41,275 bases of DNA from an uncultured Clostridium sp. GTDB lineage: Bacteria; Cyanobacteriota; Vampirovibrionia; Gastranaerophilales; Gastranaerophilaceae. Below the pieces are notes generated by a model. The model was not told where the DNA came from, did not search any database, and was given only the letters and a program-made list of their open reading frames with translations. Of the stretch, positions 31,155 to 39,494 are shown in pieces; within the stretch, counting starts at the first letter, position 1; each line of letters starts with the position of its first letter. A program made the position numbers and the translations under genes. The stretch spans positions 1 through 41,275 of the forward strand of contig CAJMDF010000015.1 in assembly GCA_905212085.1 (NCBI GenBank). The letters run 5' to 3'.

Positions 31155-32522
31155 TTACATAACCTTAATTAAAAAAGTTGACACAAGAGTAAAGTATATT
31201 GCCAACCCTAAAACATCTATAGTTGTCGCAATAACAGGACCTGATGCGACTGCAGGATCTACTTTCATTGCTTTTAGCGCAAATGGTGTAAATGTACCTA
31301 TTATTGTTGCCATAGTCATATTTATTGCCATTGCAATTCCGACTACTGCACCTAATTCTATATTATGTTGCCATCCCCATGTAACGAGAGTTACTAAAGT
31401 TCCAAAAATTGTACCTATAAAAAGTCCAATAAATGTTTCTCTTAATATGTGGTGAAGCGCTGAACTTAATGTTACTTGACCTGTAGAAAGTCCTCTTACC
31501 ATTAATGTAATACTTTGAGTTCCGATGTTACCTCCAAGGCCTGCAAGTAAAGGCATGAATATTGCAATTATCGGTAATGCTTGTAATGTATGATCAAAAT
31601 GATGACCGACATTAACTGCTATAAATTCTCCGATTAAAGTAATAAAAAGCCAAGGAGTTCTAGCTCTTATTGCATTCAAAATATTTCCTGACAGAATTTC
31701 ATCTTCATCAACTACTTCTGTAGAAATACCTGAAGATTGGTAAATCTCTTCTGTTGTTTCTTCTTCAAATAAATCATGGACATCATCCCAAGTAATCATT
31801 CCTTTTAGTCTGTTATAAAGATCAACAACAGGTAATGCATTATATTGATATTTCATAAATTCATCAATAATAAAATCGCTATAATCATCAACATGCAATT
31901 TTACAATATCTGAAATCATAATATCTTCAACTTTTTGAGTTGTAGGAGATGTTAATAATTTTCTTAAAGAAACAACTCCTAATAGGTGATTTTGTTTGTC
32001 AACAACATAGACATAATAAAGTTCCATATTATCTTGTTCAGCTTTAATTCTAATATGGTTTAAGACATCTTGTACGCTCATGTCAGAATTTACAGTTAAT
32101 ACAGATGGGTTCATAATCCCGCCGGCTGTGTCTTCGTTGTATGTTAATAATTCTCTTACTTCTTCTGAAAATTTATGTGGAAGTTTGTCTAAATAAGTTT
32201 CACTTTCGTCTTCTTCCATATCCCCTAAAACGTCAGCAGCAGCATCGTGAGGTAATTGAGTCAAAATTTGAGATGCCATATTTTCATCAATATCACTTAA
32301 TAATTCGACTTGCATTTGGGGTGGAAGATATTCCATTAAGTCAGCAGCTTTGTCTAAATCTAATAATTTAAAGCACTGCAATCTTTCTTCAGGTTTTAAT
32401 TCTTGAAATATGTCCGCTAAATCAGCAACGTGATAACTGTTCAGTTCTTCTTTCAACTGATCAAGTGTTTCATCGTCTAAAATTTCTCTTATTCTGTCAA
32501 TAATGTTTTGGACATTCATCAT
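31155..32522 (-). CDS. mgtE: Magnesium transporter MgtE
   Basis: A 455-residue Mg2+ channel: N-terminal superhelical domain (about 1-125, DLADIFQELKPEERLQCFKLLD), a pair of CBS domains (about 130-255) that gate the pore by sensing cytoplasmic Mg2+, a connecting helix, and five transmembrane helices (about 280-455). The transmembrane part contains GIAMAINMTMATIIGTFTPFAL and PVIATTIDVLGLAIYF, typical of the pore. There is no Shine-Dalgarno; TATAAT lies six bases before the first ATG, so the message is predicted to be leaderless. It is followed by the LCP gene and is divergent from argS. Confidence 0.95.
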   Translation of the reverse strand: MMNVQNIIDRIREILDDETLDQLKEELNSYHVADLADIFQELKPEERLQCFKLLDLDKAADLMEYLPPQMQVELLSDIDENMASQILTQLPHDAAADVLGDMEEDESETYLDKLPHKFSEEVRELLTYNEDTAGGIMNPSVLTVNSDMSVQDVLNHIRIKAEQDNMELYYVYVVDKQNHLLGVVSLRKLLTSPTTQKVEDIMISDIVKLHVDDYSDFIIDEFMKYQYNALPVVDLYNRLKGMITWDDVHDLFEEETTEEIYQSSGISTEVVDEDEILSGNILNAIRARTPWLFITLIGEFIAVNVGHHFDHTLQALPIIAIFMPLLAGLGGNIGTQSITLMVRGLSTGQVTLSSALHHILRETFIGLFIGTIFGTLVTLVTWGWQHNIELGAVVGIAMAINMTMATIIGTFTPFALKAMKVDPAVASGPVIATTIDVLGLAIYFTLVSTFLIKVM

Positions 32523-32528
32523 AATAAT

Positions 32529-32534
32529 ATTATA
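32529..32534 (-). promoter_or_regulatory. -10 element of mgtE
   Basis: TATAAT on the minus strand, separated by ATTATT from the ATG. No convincing -35 is seen. Confidence 0.5.
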
Positions 32535-32569
32535 TTACAAACATTAGATTTCATATAGTTTTTTTGTTG

Positions 32570-32575
32570 TATAAT
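32570..32575 (+). promoter_or_regulatory. -10 element of argS
   Basis: TATAAT following a T-rich stretch. Transcription should begin near 32582, excluding any in-frame start upstream of that point. Confidence 0.5.
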
Positions 32576-32608
32576 TATCTCATATTGATGAGAATTATGG
32601 AGAAAAAT

Positions 32609-34351
32609 ATGATTAAAGATTATTTTATAAATGAGATTGAAAATGCTGTTGAATTAGCTATTAAAGAGAATAAACTGGGTGTGATGACAGAGTATAAAAG
32701 TGGTTCTTTAAATCCTGAACGTCCTAAAAATTCTGATTTTGGTGATTATGCAGTAAATGTATCATCATTAGCTAGATTTGCTAAAATTGCACCTCCACAG
32801 ATTGCAAATTCAATTCTTGAATATATCAATAAAGAAGATAATGAATATACTGTAATTGGCGGGTTTATAAACTTTAAAGCCGGAAAAAAAATATTATCTG
32901 ATTTAGTTGAAGAAATTTTTACTCGCAAAAAAGATTTCGGGAAACCTGAAAATATAGAAGCTGAAAAAATTATCCTTGAATATGTATCAGCAAATCCAAC
33001 TGGACCTTTCCACATCGGTCATGGGCGTTGGGCTGCTATGGGATCAGTGTTGGCAAATCTTTTAAAATTCTATGGACATGATGTATATCAAGAATTTTAT
33101 ATCAACGATGCAGGTTCTCAAATTCAAAAATTAGGTAATTCTCTTGCAATTAGAATTCGTCAGGAGCTTGGTGAAGATATTGATTTCCCGACTGATGAAA
33201 TTGAAAGAAAAAATTATTATCCTGGAGATTATTTAATTCCTGTTGCTAAAAAATTTATAGAAGATAACAGTGAAATTTTGAAACAAGTTCAAAATGATGT
33301 TACTCTTATTCCTTTGCAAAAACTTTGTGATTTTGCAAAAGATTATGAAGAAAAAGTTCAACGTGATTTATTAGATAAATTTAAAGTACATTTTGATAAT
33401 TTTTATTCAGAATTGTCTTTGCATAAATCAGGTAAAGTTGAAGAATGTGTAAATAAATTAAAAGCAAGCGGAAAAATATACAAATCGGAAGGTGCTGATT
33501 GGTTTAGATCTTCAGATTATGGTGATGATCAAGATAGGGTAATCAAAAAAGCAGATGGCTCAAATACTTATTTGACAGCTGATATTGCATATCATATTGA
33601 TAAATTGGAACGCGGTTTTGATAGAATGATTAATATTTGGGGTGCAGATCATCATGGTTATGTTGCTCGTGTAAAAGCTTCAATTGAGGCTTTGGGCTAT
33701 GACCCTAATAAACTAGAAGTTCTTTTAGGTCAATTAGTAAACCTTGTAATTGATGGTAATGAAGTCAGAATGGGTAAACGTAAAAATATGGTTACTCTGG
33801 AAGACTTGATTGATGAAGTTGGTGTTGATGCTACTCGTTTCTGGATGTCAATGAGAAATATTGATACAACTCTTGATTTTGACATTGAACTTGCAAAGAA
33901 AAGTACAGATGAAAATCCTGTTTTCTATGTGCAATATGCTCATGCGAGAGCTTGTTCTATTTTAAGGAATGTTGTAGCTGAAAAAATTAATACTGAAACC
34001 GGTGAAAAAGCTCCAGCTCCAATGAGTGAAGCTGAATTGAATGCATTAATCAAAGATTTTAATGCAGATATGGTTATTCCAACAATTGATACAGCAAGAC
34101 AATTAATCTTAAAATTGGAAGAATATAAGTCTGTAATTAAAAATTCAGCTGAATCAAGACAAGTTTATACAATTTGCAGATATGTACAAGAATTGGCATC
34201 AGAATTCCATTCTTTCTATAATGCAAATCGTGTAATTTCTGATGATAAAGAAATGATGAACGCAAGAATTGCTCTTGTTTGGAGTGTAAAAACAGTTCTT
34301 CATAATGCATTAGAAGATATATTAGCAGTTACAGCTCCTGAAAGAATGTAA
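32609..34351 (+). CDS. argS: Arginyl-tRNA synthetase
   Basis: A 580-residue class I synthetase. The Add-1 N-terminal domain (PKNSDFGDYAVNVSSLA) comes first. The HIGH motif is in ANPTGPFHIGHGRW near residue 130, and the KMSKS loop is the degenerate RMGKRKNMV near 392, as is common in ArgRS. The C-terminal helical domain contains FYVQYAHARACSILRN and ends APERM. I start it at 32609 because GGAG lies six bases upstream; earlier in-frame ATGs at 32588 and 32597 are possible. It is divergent from mgtE. Confidence 0.95.
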   Translation: MIKDYFINEIENAVELAIKENKLGVMTEYKSGSLNPERPKNSDFGDYAVNVSSLARFAKIAPPQIANSILEYINKEDNEYTVIGGFINFKAGKKILSDLVEEIFTRKKDFGKPENIEAEKIILEYVSANPTGPFHIGHGRWAAMGSVLANLLKFYGHDVYQEFYINDAGSQIQKLGNSLAIRIRQELGEDIDFPTDEIERKNYYPGDYLIPVAKKFIEDNSEILKQVQNDVTLIPLQKLCDFAKDYEEKVQRDLLDKFKVHFDNFYSELSLHKSGKVEECVNKLKASGKIYKSEGADWFRSSDYGDDQDRVIKKADGSNTYLTADIAYHIDKLERGFDRMINIWGADHHGYVARVKASIEALGYDPNKLEVLLGQLVNLVIDGNEVRMGKRKNMVTLEDLIDEVGVDATRFWMSMRNIDTTLDFDIELAKKSTDENPVFYVQYAHARACSILRNVVAEKINTETGEKAPAPMSEAELNALIKDFNADMVIPTIDTARQLILKLEEYKSVIKNSAESRQVYTICRYVQELASEFHSFYNANRVISDDKEMMNARIALVWSVKTVLHNALEDILAVTAPERM

Positions 34352-34380
34352 GTGTTTAATATAAATTAGTAATAATTTAA

Positions 34381-34419
34381 AAAATTAGCCTCTGAAATTT
34401 TCCAAGGGGCTAATTTTTA
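34381..34419. terminator. Bidirectional terminator between argS and dusB
   Basis: The stem AAAATTAGCC / GGCTAATTTT encloses a 17-base loop with further pairing potential, and is followed by a T-run on the plus strand. The genes are convergent. Confidence 0.75.
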
Positions 34420-34431
34420 TATTTGTAAAAA

Positions 34432-35406
34432 TTAACTTTTTTGATAGGAGGATTGCAGCAAATTAAGGATTGTTTGATAATTTTCTTCTAATACAAGTTT
34501 AGAACGTAATACTTTTGCATTTTCAAAACCTGATAAATAGTATGGATAAAATTTCCGCATAAATTTTATACCAACATTTTCTCCCCTAAGTTTTATTTCT
34601 TCATTTAGGTGGTATTTAAGCATTTCAATTCTATCTTCTAATGGCGGGATTGGAAGTTTTTCTCCTGAGTACAGATAGTGCTCAATTCTTGCAATAAGAG
34701 TAGGATCTCCAATTGCTCCGCGTCCTATTGCAACTCCATCAGCTTTGGATAGTTCAAGACATTTTATTGCGTCATCAATGCTTGTTATATCACCGTTTGC
34801 AAAGACTGGTATATCGACATTTTCTTTTAATACTCTTATTTTTGCCCAGTCAGCATTCCCAGAATACATTTGTGACCGAGTGCGACCATGTATTGTAATA
34901 AATTCAGCTCCGGCTTCTTGCATTTGTTGCCCGAATTCAACATAATTCATCTCATCTGCAGTATAGCCTAATCTGAATTTTACACTTACTGGTTTATCTG
35001 TCCCATCTTTTACTGCTTTGACTAAGTCTGCCGCAAGGTTAGGATTTCTCATTAAGGCAGCTCCGTCCTGTCCGCCAACTACTTTTTTTACAGGACAACC
35101 CATATTAATGTCAATCATATCAGCATAGTTGTTTAAGAATTCTGCTGCCTGTTTCATCATATGAGGCTTATGCCCGCTAATTTGATATGAAATAGGTGAA
35201 TGGTTATTATCGCGTTTTAAAATTTCAATACCGCTTCTGCCATTCATGGTTTGAGCTAGGTACTCAGAACTTATCATTTCCGTTGTCAAAAGAGCGTTTT
35301 TAGAATATTTTCTGATTAAACTTCTTAAAACATAGTCAGTTATACCTGCCATTGGGGCAAGTGATACTTTGCTTTGGATTAGGGTTTGTACTTTTTTATT
35401 TATCAT
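34432..35406 (-). CDS. dusB: tRNA-dihydrouridine synthase (DusB type)
   Basis: A 324-residue flavin enzyme that reduces uridines in tRNA. The Dus signature is clear: SLAPMAGITDYVLRSL near the N-terminus, IDINMGCPVKKVVGGQDGAALM with the catalytic Cys near residue 102, KFRLGYT, TIHGRTRSQMYSG and VFANGDI...GVAIGRGAIGDP for FMN binding. The length fits DusB. Its start overlaps the end of the upstream TPR gene by 11 bp, implying translational coupling. Confidence 0.93.
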   Translation of the reverse strand: MINKKVQTLIQSKVSLAPMAGITDYVLRSLIRKYSKNALLTTEMISSEYLAQTMNGRSGIEILKRDNNHSPISYQISGHKPHMMKQAAEFLNNYADMIDINMGCPVKKVVGGQDGAALMRNPNLAADLVKAVKDGTDKPVSVKFRLGYTADEMNYVEFGQQMQEAGAEFITIHGRTRSQMYSGNADWAKIRVLKENVDIPVFANGDITSIDDAIKCLELSKADGVAIGRGAIGDPTLIARIEHYLYSGEKLPIPPLEDRIEMLKYHLNEEIKLRGENVGIKFMRKFYPYYLSGFENAKVLRSKLVLEENYQTILNLLQSSYQKS

Positions 35407-37513
35407 ATTGTTTTAGTTCACTAAGTCTTGTTTGAGCATATTTTAAGTATTCATCATTCTCTGAATATGTTGTTGTGAATGCCTTGTAATGTGATATTGC
35501 ATTTTTGTATTGGGCTAACATATCATAATCAACGCCTATTAGGTAATTAACTATTGTTAAATCAGGATTTATTCCAATTGCTTTTTTGTAGTCTGCTATT
35601 GCTTGAGTATATTTTTTTTGTGTATCGTAGATCATGCCTCTATAATAAAGTGCATAAGCATCATTTGGCTCTGATGTTAATATCTTATTAAGCATTGAAA
35701 GACTTTCTGTGTATTTTTCAGAATCAAATAGTGATATTGCTTGTTCTAATTCTTGTGATGCTATTTGTGCATTTAGACTTTCAAGTAATTCTTGTGCTTG
35801 TTTATTTGTTTTATTTAAAGCCAGAGCTTTCTCTGCGTAAGTTTTTGAATTCGTTATATCTTCTTTGTCTGCATATAGAGCTGCTATATAATATGCTATA
35901 TCTGAATTTGTGGGTGCAAGATTTAAAGCCTGTTTGTAGTATTCAATAGCTTTATCATTATTACCCATGTTTTGATATGCAGATGCAACTCCAAGCATTG
36001 TATCTGATGTCGCTGGTTTAATTTTTAAATATTCATTTATTGCATTTTGATAATCTTTGTTATTATAGTAATTTGCTGCAATTTCAAGCTTTTCATCTGT
36101 AGATTGTGCACTTATTGACTTTAGTGCATCTGTTACTTGAGAATTATTTGGGAATTTTGTATTTGCAGTATTTAAAGTTGCAATTGCTGCATCATAATTT
36201 TTTGCCTGCCCCTGTGCAATAGCAAGGTTTACGTATACTTCAGGATTGCTTGGCGTAAGTTTTATTACCTCGTTATATATTGCAATGGAATCATTTAATT
36301 TATTTTGTTTGTGTAAATCAAGAGCGTATGTATATAGAATGTTCGCTGCATTATTTGGATTATTCTTCTTGATATAATCAACAAATTGAGCAGTCGTCAT
36401 TGTATCTTTTACCATATTAAGCATTTCTGCTTGTGCAATTTCATTATTAGGTTCCAGAGATAGAACTTTTTTATACAAATCCAGTGCCCCTTTTTTATCG
36501 CCCATTGCAGAAAGAGATTGGGCTTTGTATAAATTTGCAAGAGCATTATCGGGATATATTATTAAAACAGAATCATAGGCAGTGATAGCAGTTTTGTAAT
36601 CCCCTTTTTGTTGGTATAATGTTCCAACATTCAGTCTGGTATTAACATTTGATGGATCTAAGTATTCTGCTTTTGAGTAATATCTAAGAGCTTCATCATA
36701 ATTGCCTGCTTTTTGCATAATAGCTCCAAGATTCGCAGTTACAGAAGCATCGTTTGGAGAATCTTCCAATTTTCTTTTGTATATCCGTTCTAAAGAATAA
36801 AGGACATCTTTATTGTCTGTTGTTTTAGATAATATATAATTATATTCATTAACAGCTTCATCTTCTTTTCCCAATTTGTCAAGCATTTTTGCATAAGACA
36901 GCCTTAGATCAATATCATTAGGAGCTACTGCTACAGCTTTTTTATAGTATTCTGCAGCTTTTGCATCGTTACCAAGCAGTTTCATAATATCACCTGTTTG
37001 TTCAAAACTTTCTTTAATTAAATTTTTATCAGAAAGTGTCTGATTAAATTCATATCCTGCTGCTGCAAAATCTCCTTCAGCTCGTAGTTGTTTTGCTGTT
37101 GTAAGTCTGTTTTGAGGGGATGTATCAAAATCACTGTTATTTAAGCACTGATTAAGTGCAGATGTTGCCATTACAATTGCTTGAGATGAGTTTTTAACTT
37201 GATTTGCATTTGGGTAGTATACAAGATAAAACAATGCAGCTCTATAGTCATTTGCAGCTTTTTTGTAATCTTTATCAGTGTTTGCATAATATCTGCCCCT
37301 TGCCAGGTAAGAATTAATTAGACCAATTCTTGCGGAATTATCTAAATAATTTATTCTTAAGGCACTTTTAAATTCAGTGATAGCACCTGAGTATTGGTAA
37401 TTTGATAAATATTGTTGCCCAAGATCAAAATGCTCTTTAAAATCGGCATTTGCCGGTAGAATACCTAAAAGTATAACCGATAAGATAAATGCTAATCTTG
37501 TAAATTTATTCAT
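35396..37513 (-). CDS. Large exported tetratricopeptide repeat protein
   Basis: A 705-residue protein with a signal peptide (MNKFTRLAFILSVILLGILPANA) followed by about 15 TPR units through to the C-terminus (for example AEYYKKAVAVAPNDIDLRLS and EALRYYSKAEYLDPSNVNTR). It is expected to act as a periplasmic or envelope scaffold. I start it at the ATG at 37513 because AGAGGGAT lies upstream and the signal peptide begins there; an in-frame TTG eight codons earlier is less likely. The partner is unknown. It overlaps dusB at its 3' end. Confidence 0.88.
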   Translation of the reverse strand: MNKFTRLAFILSVILLGILPANADFKEHFDLGQQYLSNYQYSGAITEFKSALRINYLDNSARIGLINSYLARGRYYANTDKDYKKAANDYRAALFYLVYYPNANQVKNSSQAIVMATSALNQCLNNSDFDTSPQNRLTTAKQLRAEGDFAAAGYEFNQTLSDKNLIKESFEQTGDIMKLLGNDAKAAEYYKKAVAVAPNDIDLRLSYAKMLDKLGKEDEAVNEYNYILSKTTDNKDVLYSLERIYKRKLEDSPNDASVTANLGAIMQKAGNYDEALRYYSKAEYLDPSNVNTRLNVGTLYQQKGDYKTAITAYDSVLIIYPDNALANLYKAQSLSAMGDKKGALDLYKKVLSLEPNNEIAQAEMLNMVKDTMTTAQFVDYIKKNNPNNAANILYTYALDLHKQNKLNDSIAIYNEVIKLTPSNPEVYVNLAIAQGQAKNYDAAIATLNTANTKFPNNSQVTDALKSISAQSTDEKLEIAANYYNNKDYQNAINEYLKIKPATSDTMLGVASAYQNMGNNDKAIEYYKQALNLAPTNSDIAYYIAALYADKEDITNSKTYAEKALALNKTNKQAQELLESLNAQIASQELEQAISLFDSEKYTESLSMLNKILTSEPNDAYALYYRGMIYDTQKKYTQAIADYKKAIGINPDLTIVNYLIGVDYDMLAQYKNAISHYKAFTTTYSENDEYLKYAQTRLSELKQYDK

Positions 37514-37593
37514 ATAATATCCCTCTTTGCAACACAAATTTTAATAAAATAATTATTTCATAAACATCGACAATTTTCTATATTTTATAACAA

Positions 37594-37629
37594 AAAAAGC
37601 ATCGATTAAAATAATAATCGATGCTTTTT
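37594..37629. terminator. Intrinsic terminator
   Basis: A 14-bp stem AAAAAGCATCGATT / AATCGATGCTTTTT with an 8-base loop. It ends the small gene at 37648-37800 on the minus strand. Confidence 0.88.
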
Positions 37630-37647
37630 ACAAAGTTTTTATTTTCA

Positions 37648-37800
37648 CTAACTTTCAAAATCTGTTTTTGATACGAAATTCATAACATCATCAAATAGAA
37701 TTTGTATCGGTAAGGTCATATCAAATTGCAGATATTCACCGTTGTTTAAGTCTAAAAAAACTTCTGGGGTTGAATTTTCAGTTTCAAATTCTTTTTTCAT
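37648..37800 (-). CDS. Small acidic protein of unknown function (50 residues)
   Basis: A 50-residue ORF starting MKKEFETENSTPEVFLDLNN, acidic, with no membrane segment. A textbook AAGGAG lies 5 bases before the ATG, and a strong terminator follows 18 bp after the stop, so it looks like a complete monocistronic gene. I do not recognise the family. The N-terminal half is polar and the C-terminal half (MTLPIQILFDDVMNFVSK) is more hydrophobic and possibly helical. Confidence 0.6.
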   Translation of the reverse strand: MKKEFETENSTPEVFLDLNNGEYLQFDMTLPIQILFDDVMNFVSKTDFES

Positions 37801-38052
37801 AAAATACTCCTTATCATTCTACTGTTCGCTAAAAGTTATTTCTCTTATGTTTTAATATTCGGCTCTTTTTTTATAAACTTTAATCAAAATATGTAATAAA
37901 AAATGAAAATCCTTGGAAAATCGCTAAAATTCAATAAAAATTGATTTTTACATTTTGTTACATTTTTCTTAATTAGCAATATGTAAAATTTTTAATTTTG
38001 TGTTACGATAATCATTGTAATAACAACAATTTAAAACATAGGAGATAGAACA

Positions 38053-38592
38053 ATAGCTACTAACGATAACCGAAACAATAAAAATCAACCGATAATGAAT
38101 GAAAGAATTCGAGCAAAAGAAGTAAGATTAATTGATCAAAATGGAGAAAATCAAGGGGTAGTTCCTACAGTAAAAGCTTTACAAATGGCTTATGATGAAG
38201 ATTTAGATTTAGTTTTGATAAATCCTAACCAAGATCCTCCGGTAGCTAAGATTCTAAACTATGGAAAATATAAATATGAACTTGAAAAACGAGCAAAAGA
38301 AGCTAAGAAAAAACAGCATACAGTAGATGTTAAAGAAATAAAAATCCGTTATAAGATTGATACACATGACTATCAAGTCAGAATTAAAAGTATAGAAAAA
38401 TTTATAGCTCAAGGAAATAAAGTAAAAATAGTTGTCATGCTCCGTGGGCGTGAGATGCAACATTCAAATTTGGCATTTGATTTGGCAAATAAATTTGTTA
38501 AAGATTTGGAAAACATGCCTGTAGTGATAGAGAAAAAACCTCAATTAGAAGGTCGTAATGTAACATTATACATTGCTCCTCATAATTCTTAA
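38053..38592 (+). CDS. infC: Translation initiation factor IF-3, probable AUA start
   Basis: A 179-residue IF-3: N-terminal domain (MNERIRAKEVRLIDQNGENQGVV...), a Lys-rich linker (KYELEKRAKEAKKKQH) and the C-terminal ribosome-binding domain (VKEIKIRYKIDTHDYQVRIKSIEKF...VKIVVMLRGREM). The frame continues upstream of the ATG at 38095 to an ATA at 38053, which sits eight bases after GGAG; no ATG, GTG or TTG is available there. IF-3 genes of E. coli and others use the rare AUU start and are autoregulated by IF-3 discriminating against it. I infer the same logic with AUA here. The fallback ATG at 38095 lacks a ribosome binding site. Confidence 0.88.
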   Translation: MATNDNRNNKNQPIMNERIRAKEVRLIDQNGENQGVVPTVKALQMAYDEDLDLVLINPNQDPPVAKILNYGKYKYELEKRAKEAKKKQHTVDVKEIKIRYKIDTHDYQVRIKSIEKFIAQGNKVKIVVMLRGREMQHSNLAFDLANKFVKDLENMPVVIEKKPQLEGRNVTLYIAPHNS

Positions 38593-38600
38593 AAAAGTCC

Positions 38601-38628
38601 TTGACTGAAATTTTTCAGCCAGTATAAT
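38601..38628 (+). promoter_or_regulatory. Promoter of tRNA-Phe
   Basis: TTGACT (38601-38606), 16-bp spacer and consensus TATAAT (38623-38628), about 100 bp before the tRNA. The spacer contains the palindrome CTGAAATTTTTCAG. Confidence 0.6.
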
Positions 38629-38728
38629 AAAAAACGTGGCAATTAAATATTTATCACCATTTACTCCAAAAGAATATTTTGTTGCCCGCGAAATAAAAAT
38701 AATAAATTTGACAATAAAATAAAAATAT

Positions 38729-38801
38729 GCCGCAATAGCTCAGTTGGTAGAGCAAGGGACTGAAAATCCCTGTGTCCTTGGTTCAATTCCGAGTTGCGGC
38801 A
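38729..38801 (+). tRNA. tRNA-Phe (anticodon GAA)
   Basis: A full cloverleaf of 73 bases: acceptor GCCGCAA/TTGCGGC, D stem GCTC/GAGC, anticodon arm AGGGA-CTGAAAA-TCCCT, T arm CTTGG-TTCAATT-CCGAG, discriminator A. CCA is not encoded. The flanks AAAAATAT and ATATTTTT extend the acceptor stem by 8 bp and lead into a T-run terminator. Confidence 0.96.
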
Positions 38802-39052
38802 TATTTTTTTTCAACAATTAGAATGAACTAAATTAGGAAAAATCAAAAAATTCTGAAACTGGTTGTTCTTTTATAACAGTGTTGAAAAATTTTTCAAAAT
38901 TTTAAATTTAGGTGGTATCATTGAACAGACATTGCAGGAATTTGATTTTTTTGAACTAATAGGGGTGTGTTTCAAATATATCTTGATTTTTTTAGTCGGA
39001 AATTGTAATTTCACGTCCGGATTGATTTGTACGGATAGATTGATATTTTTGG

Positions 39053-39078
39053 AAAGCCCGCTTTGTGTGGGCTTTTTT
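39053..39078 (+). terminator. Hairpin with T-run in the non-coding segment
   Basis: AAAGCCC / GGGCTTT with a short loop and TTTTTT, the form of an intrinsic terminator. It would end any transcript coming from tRNA-Phe or an unrecognised RNA. Confidence 0.65.
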
Positions 39079-39439
39079 AGGTCGGAATTTTAAGTATTCC
39101 AAAAAAATCAAACTGCCGAACTGGACTTTTTTCGGACTGTACGGATAGATTGAGATTTTCTTAATATAGCTGAATTACGCATGTAAAGAAACAGGACAGT
39201 ACAGAAAAGTGGAACCTGCCTTAAAGTCGCTGTTGGTAAATAATTTTAAATAAATTTAGGGTTTCAGAAAAGTCCAAAATGTCTGATTACTGTCCTTTAT
39301 ATGTCTAAAAATACCGAAAAAATTTAATTGACATGCCCCAAAGGGTTATTTCCGTAAGAAAAAAGATAAGGACAGTAGTAAGACATTCATTGTCAAAAAT
39401 TTAACAGAAGTTCCAGAAAAAAATTTTTCTGTTCATAAA

Positions 39440-39479
39440 CGGAACCTTAACGGAACTTTTTTCGGAACCATACGGAACC
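39440..39479 (+). repeat. Four CGGAAC repeats with helical phasing
   Basis: CGGAAC occurs at 39440, 39451, 39463 and 39473 (intervals 11, 12 and 10 bp), all in the same orientation. This is iteron-like and suggests a protein-binding array. Confidence 0.5.
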
Positions 39480-39494
39480 GATTTTTAATATATG

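Larger units (their letters stand above)
38802..39494. other. Repeat-rich non-coding segment, candidate attachment region
   Basis: About 690 bp with no credible gene, between tRNA-Phe and the partial DUF262 gene. Contents: TGTACGGATAGATTGA twice (39028-39043 and 39138-39153); AGGACAGTA twice (39193, 39369) and once inverted (39288-39296); a hairpin AAAGCCC/GGGCTTT followed by T-run (39053-39078); and four CGGAAC copies about one helical turn apart (39440, 39451, 39463, 39473). The repeats beside a tRNA 3' end resemble the arm-site region of an integrative element, but no integrase lies in the window. Confidence 0.45.

Noticed and set aside
38636..38722. A 28-codon GTG-started ORF just before tRNA-Phe, at the predicted transcription start
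   Set aside because: No Shine-Dalgarno and no recognisable product. The stretch is better seen as the 5' leader of the tRNA transcript.
38863..39093. A 76-codon plus-strand ORF after tRNA-Phe
   Set aside because: No ribosome binding site, low-complexity hydrophobic composition, and it runs through a hairpin terminator and a repeated motif. It looks like chance.
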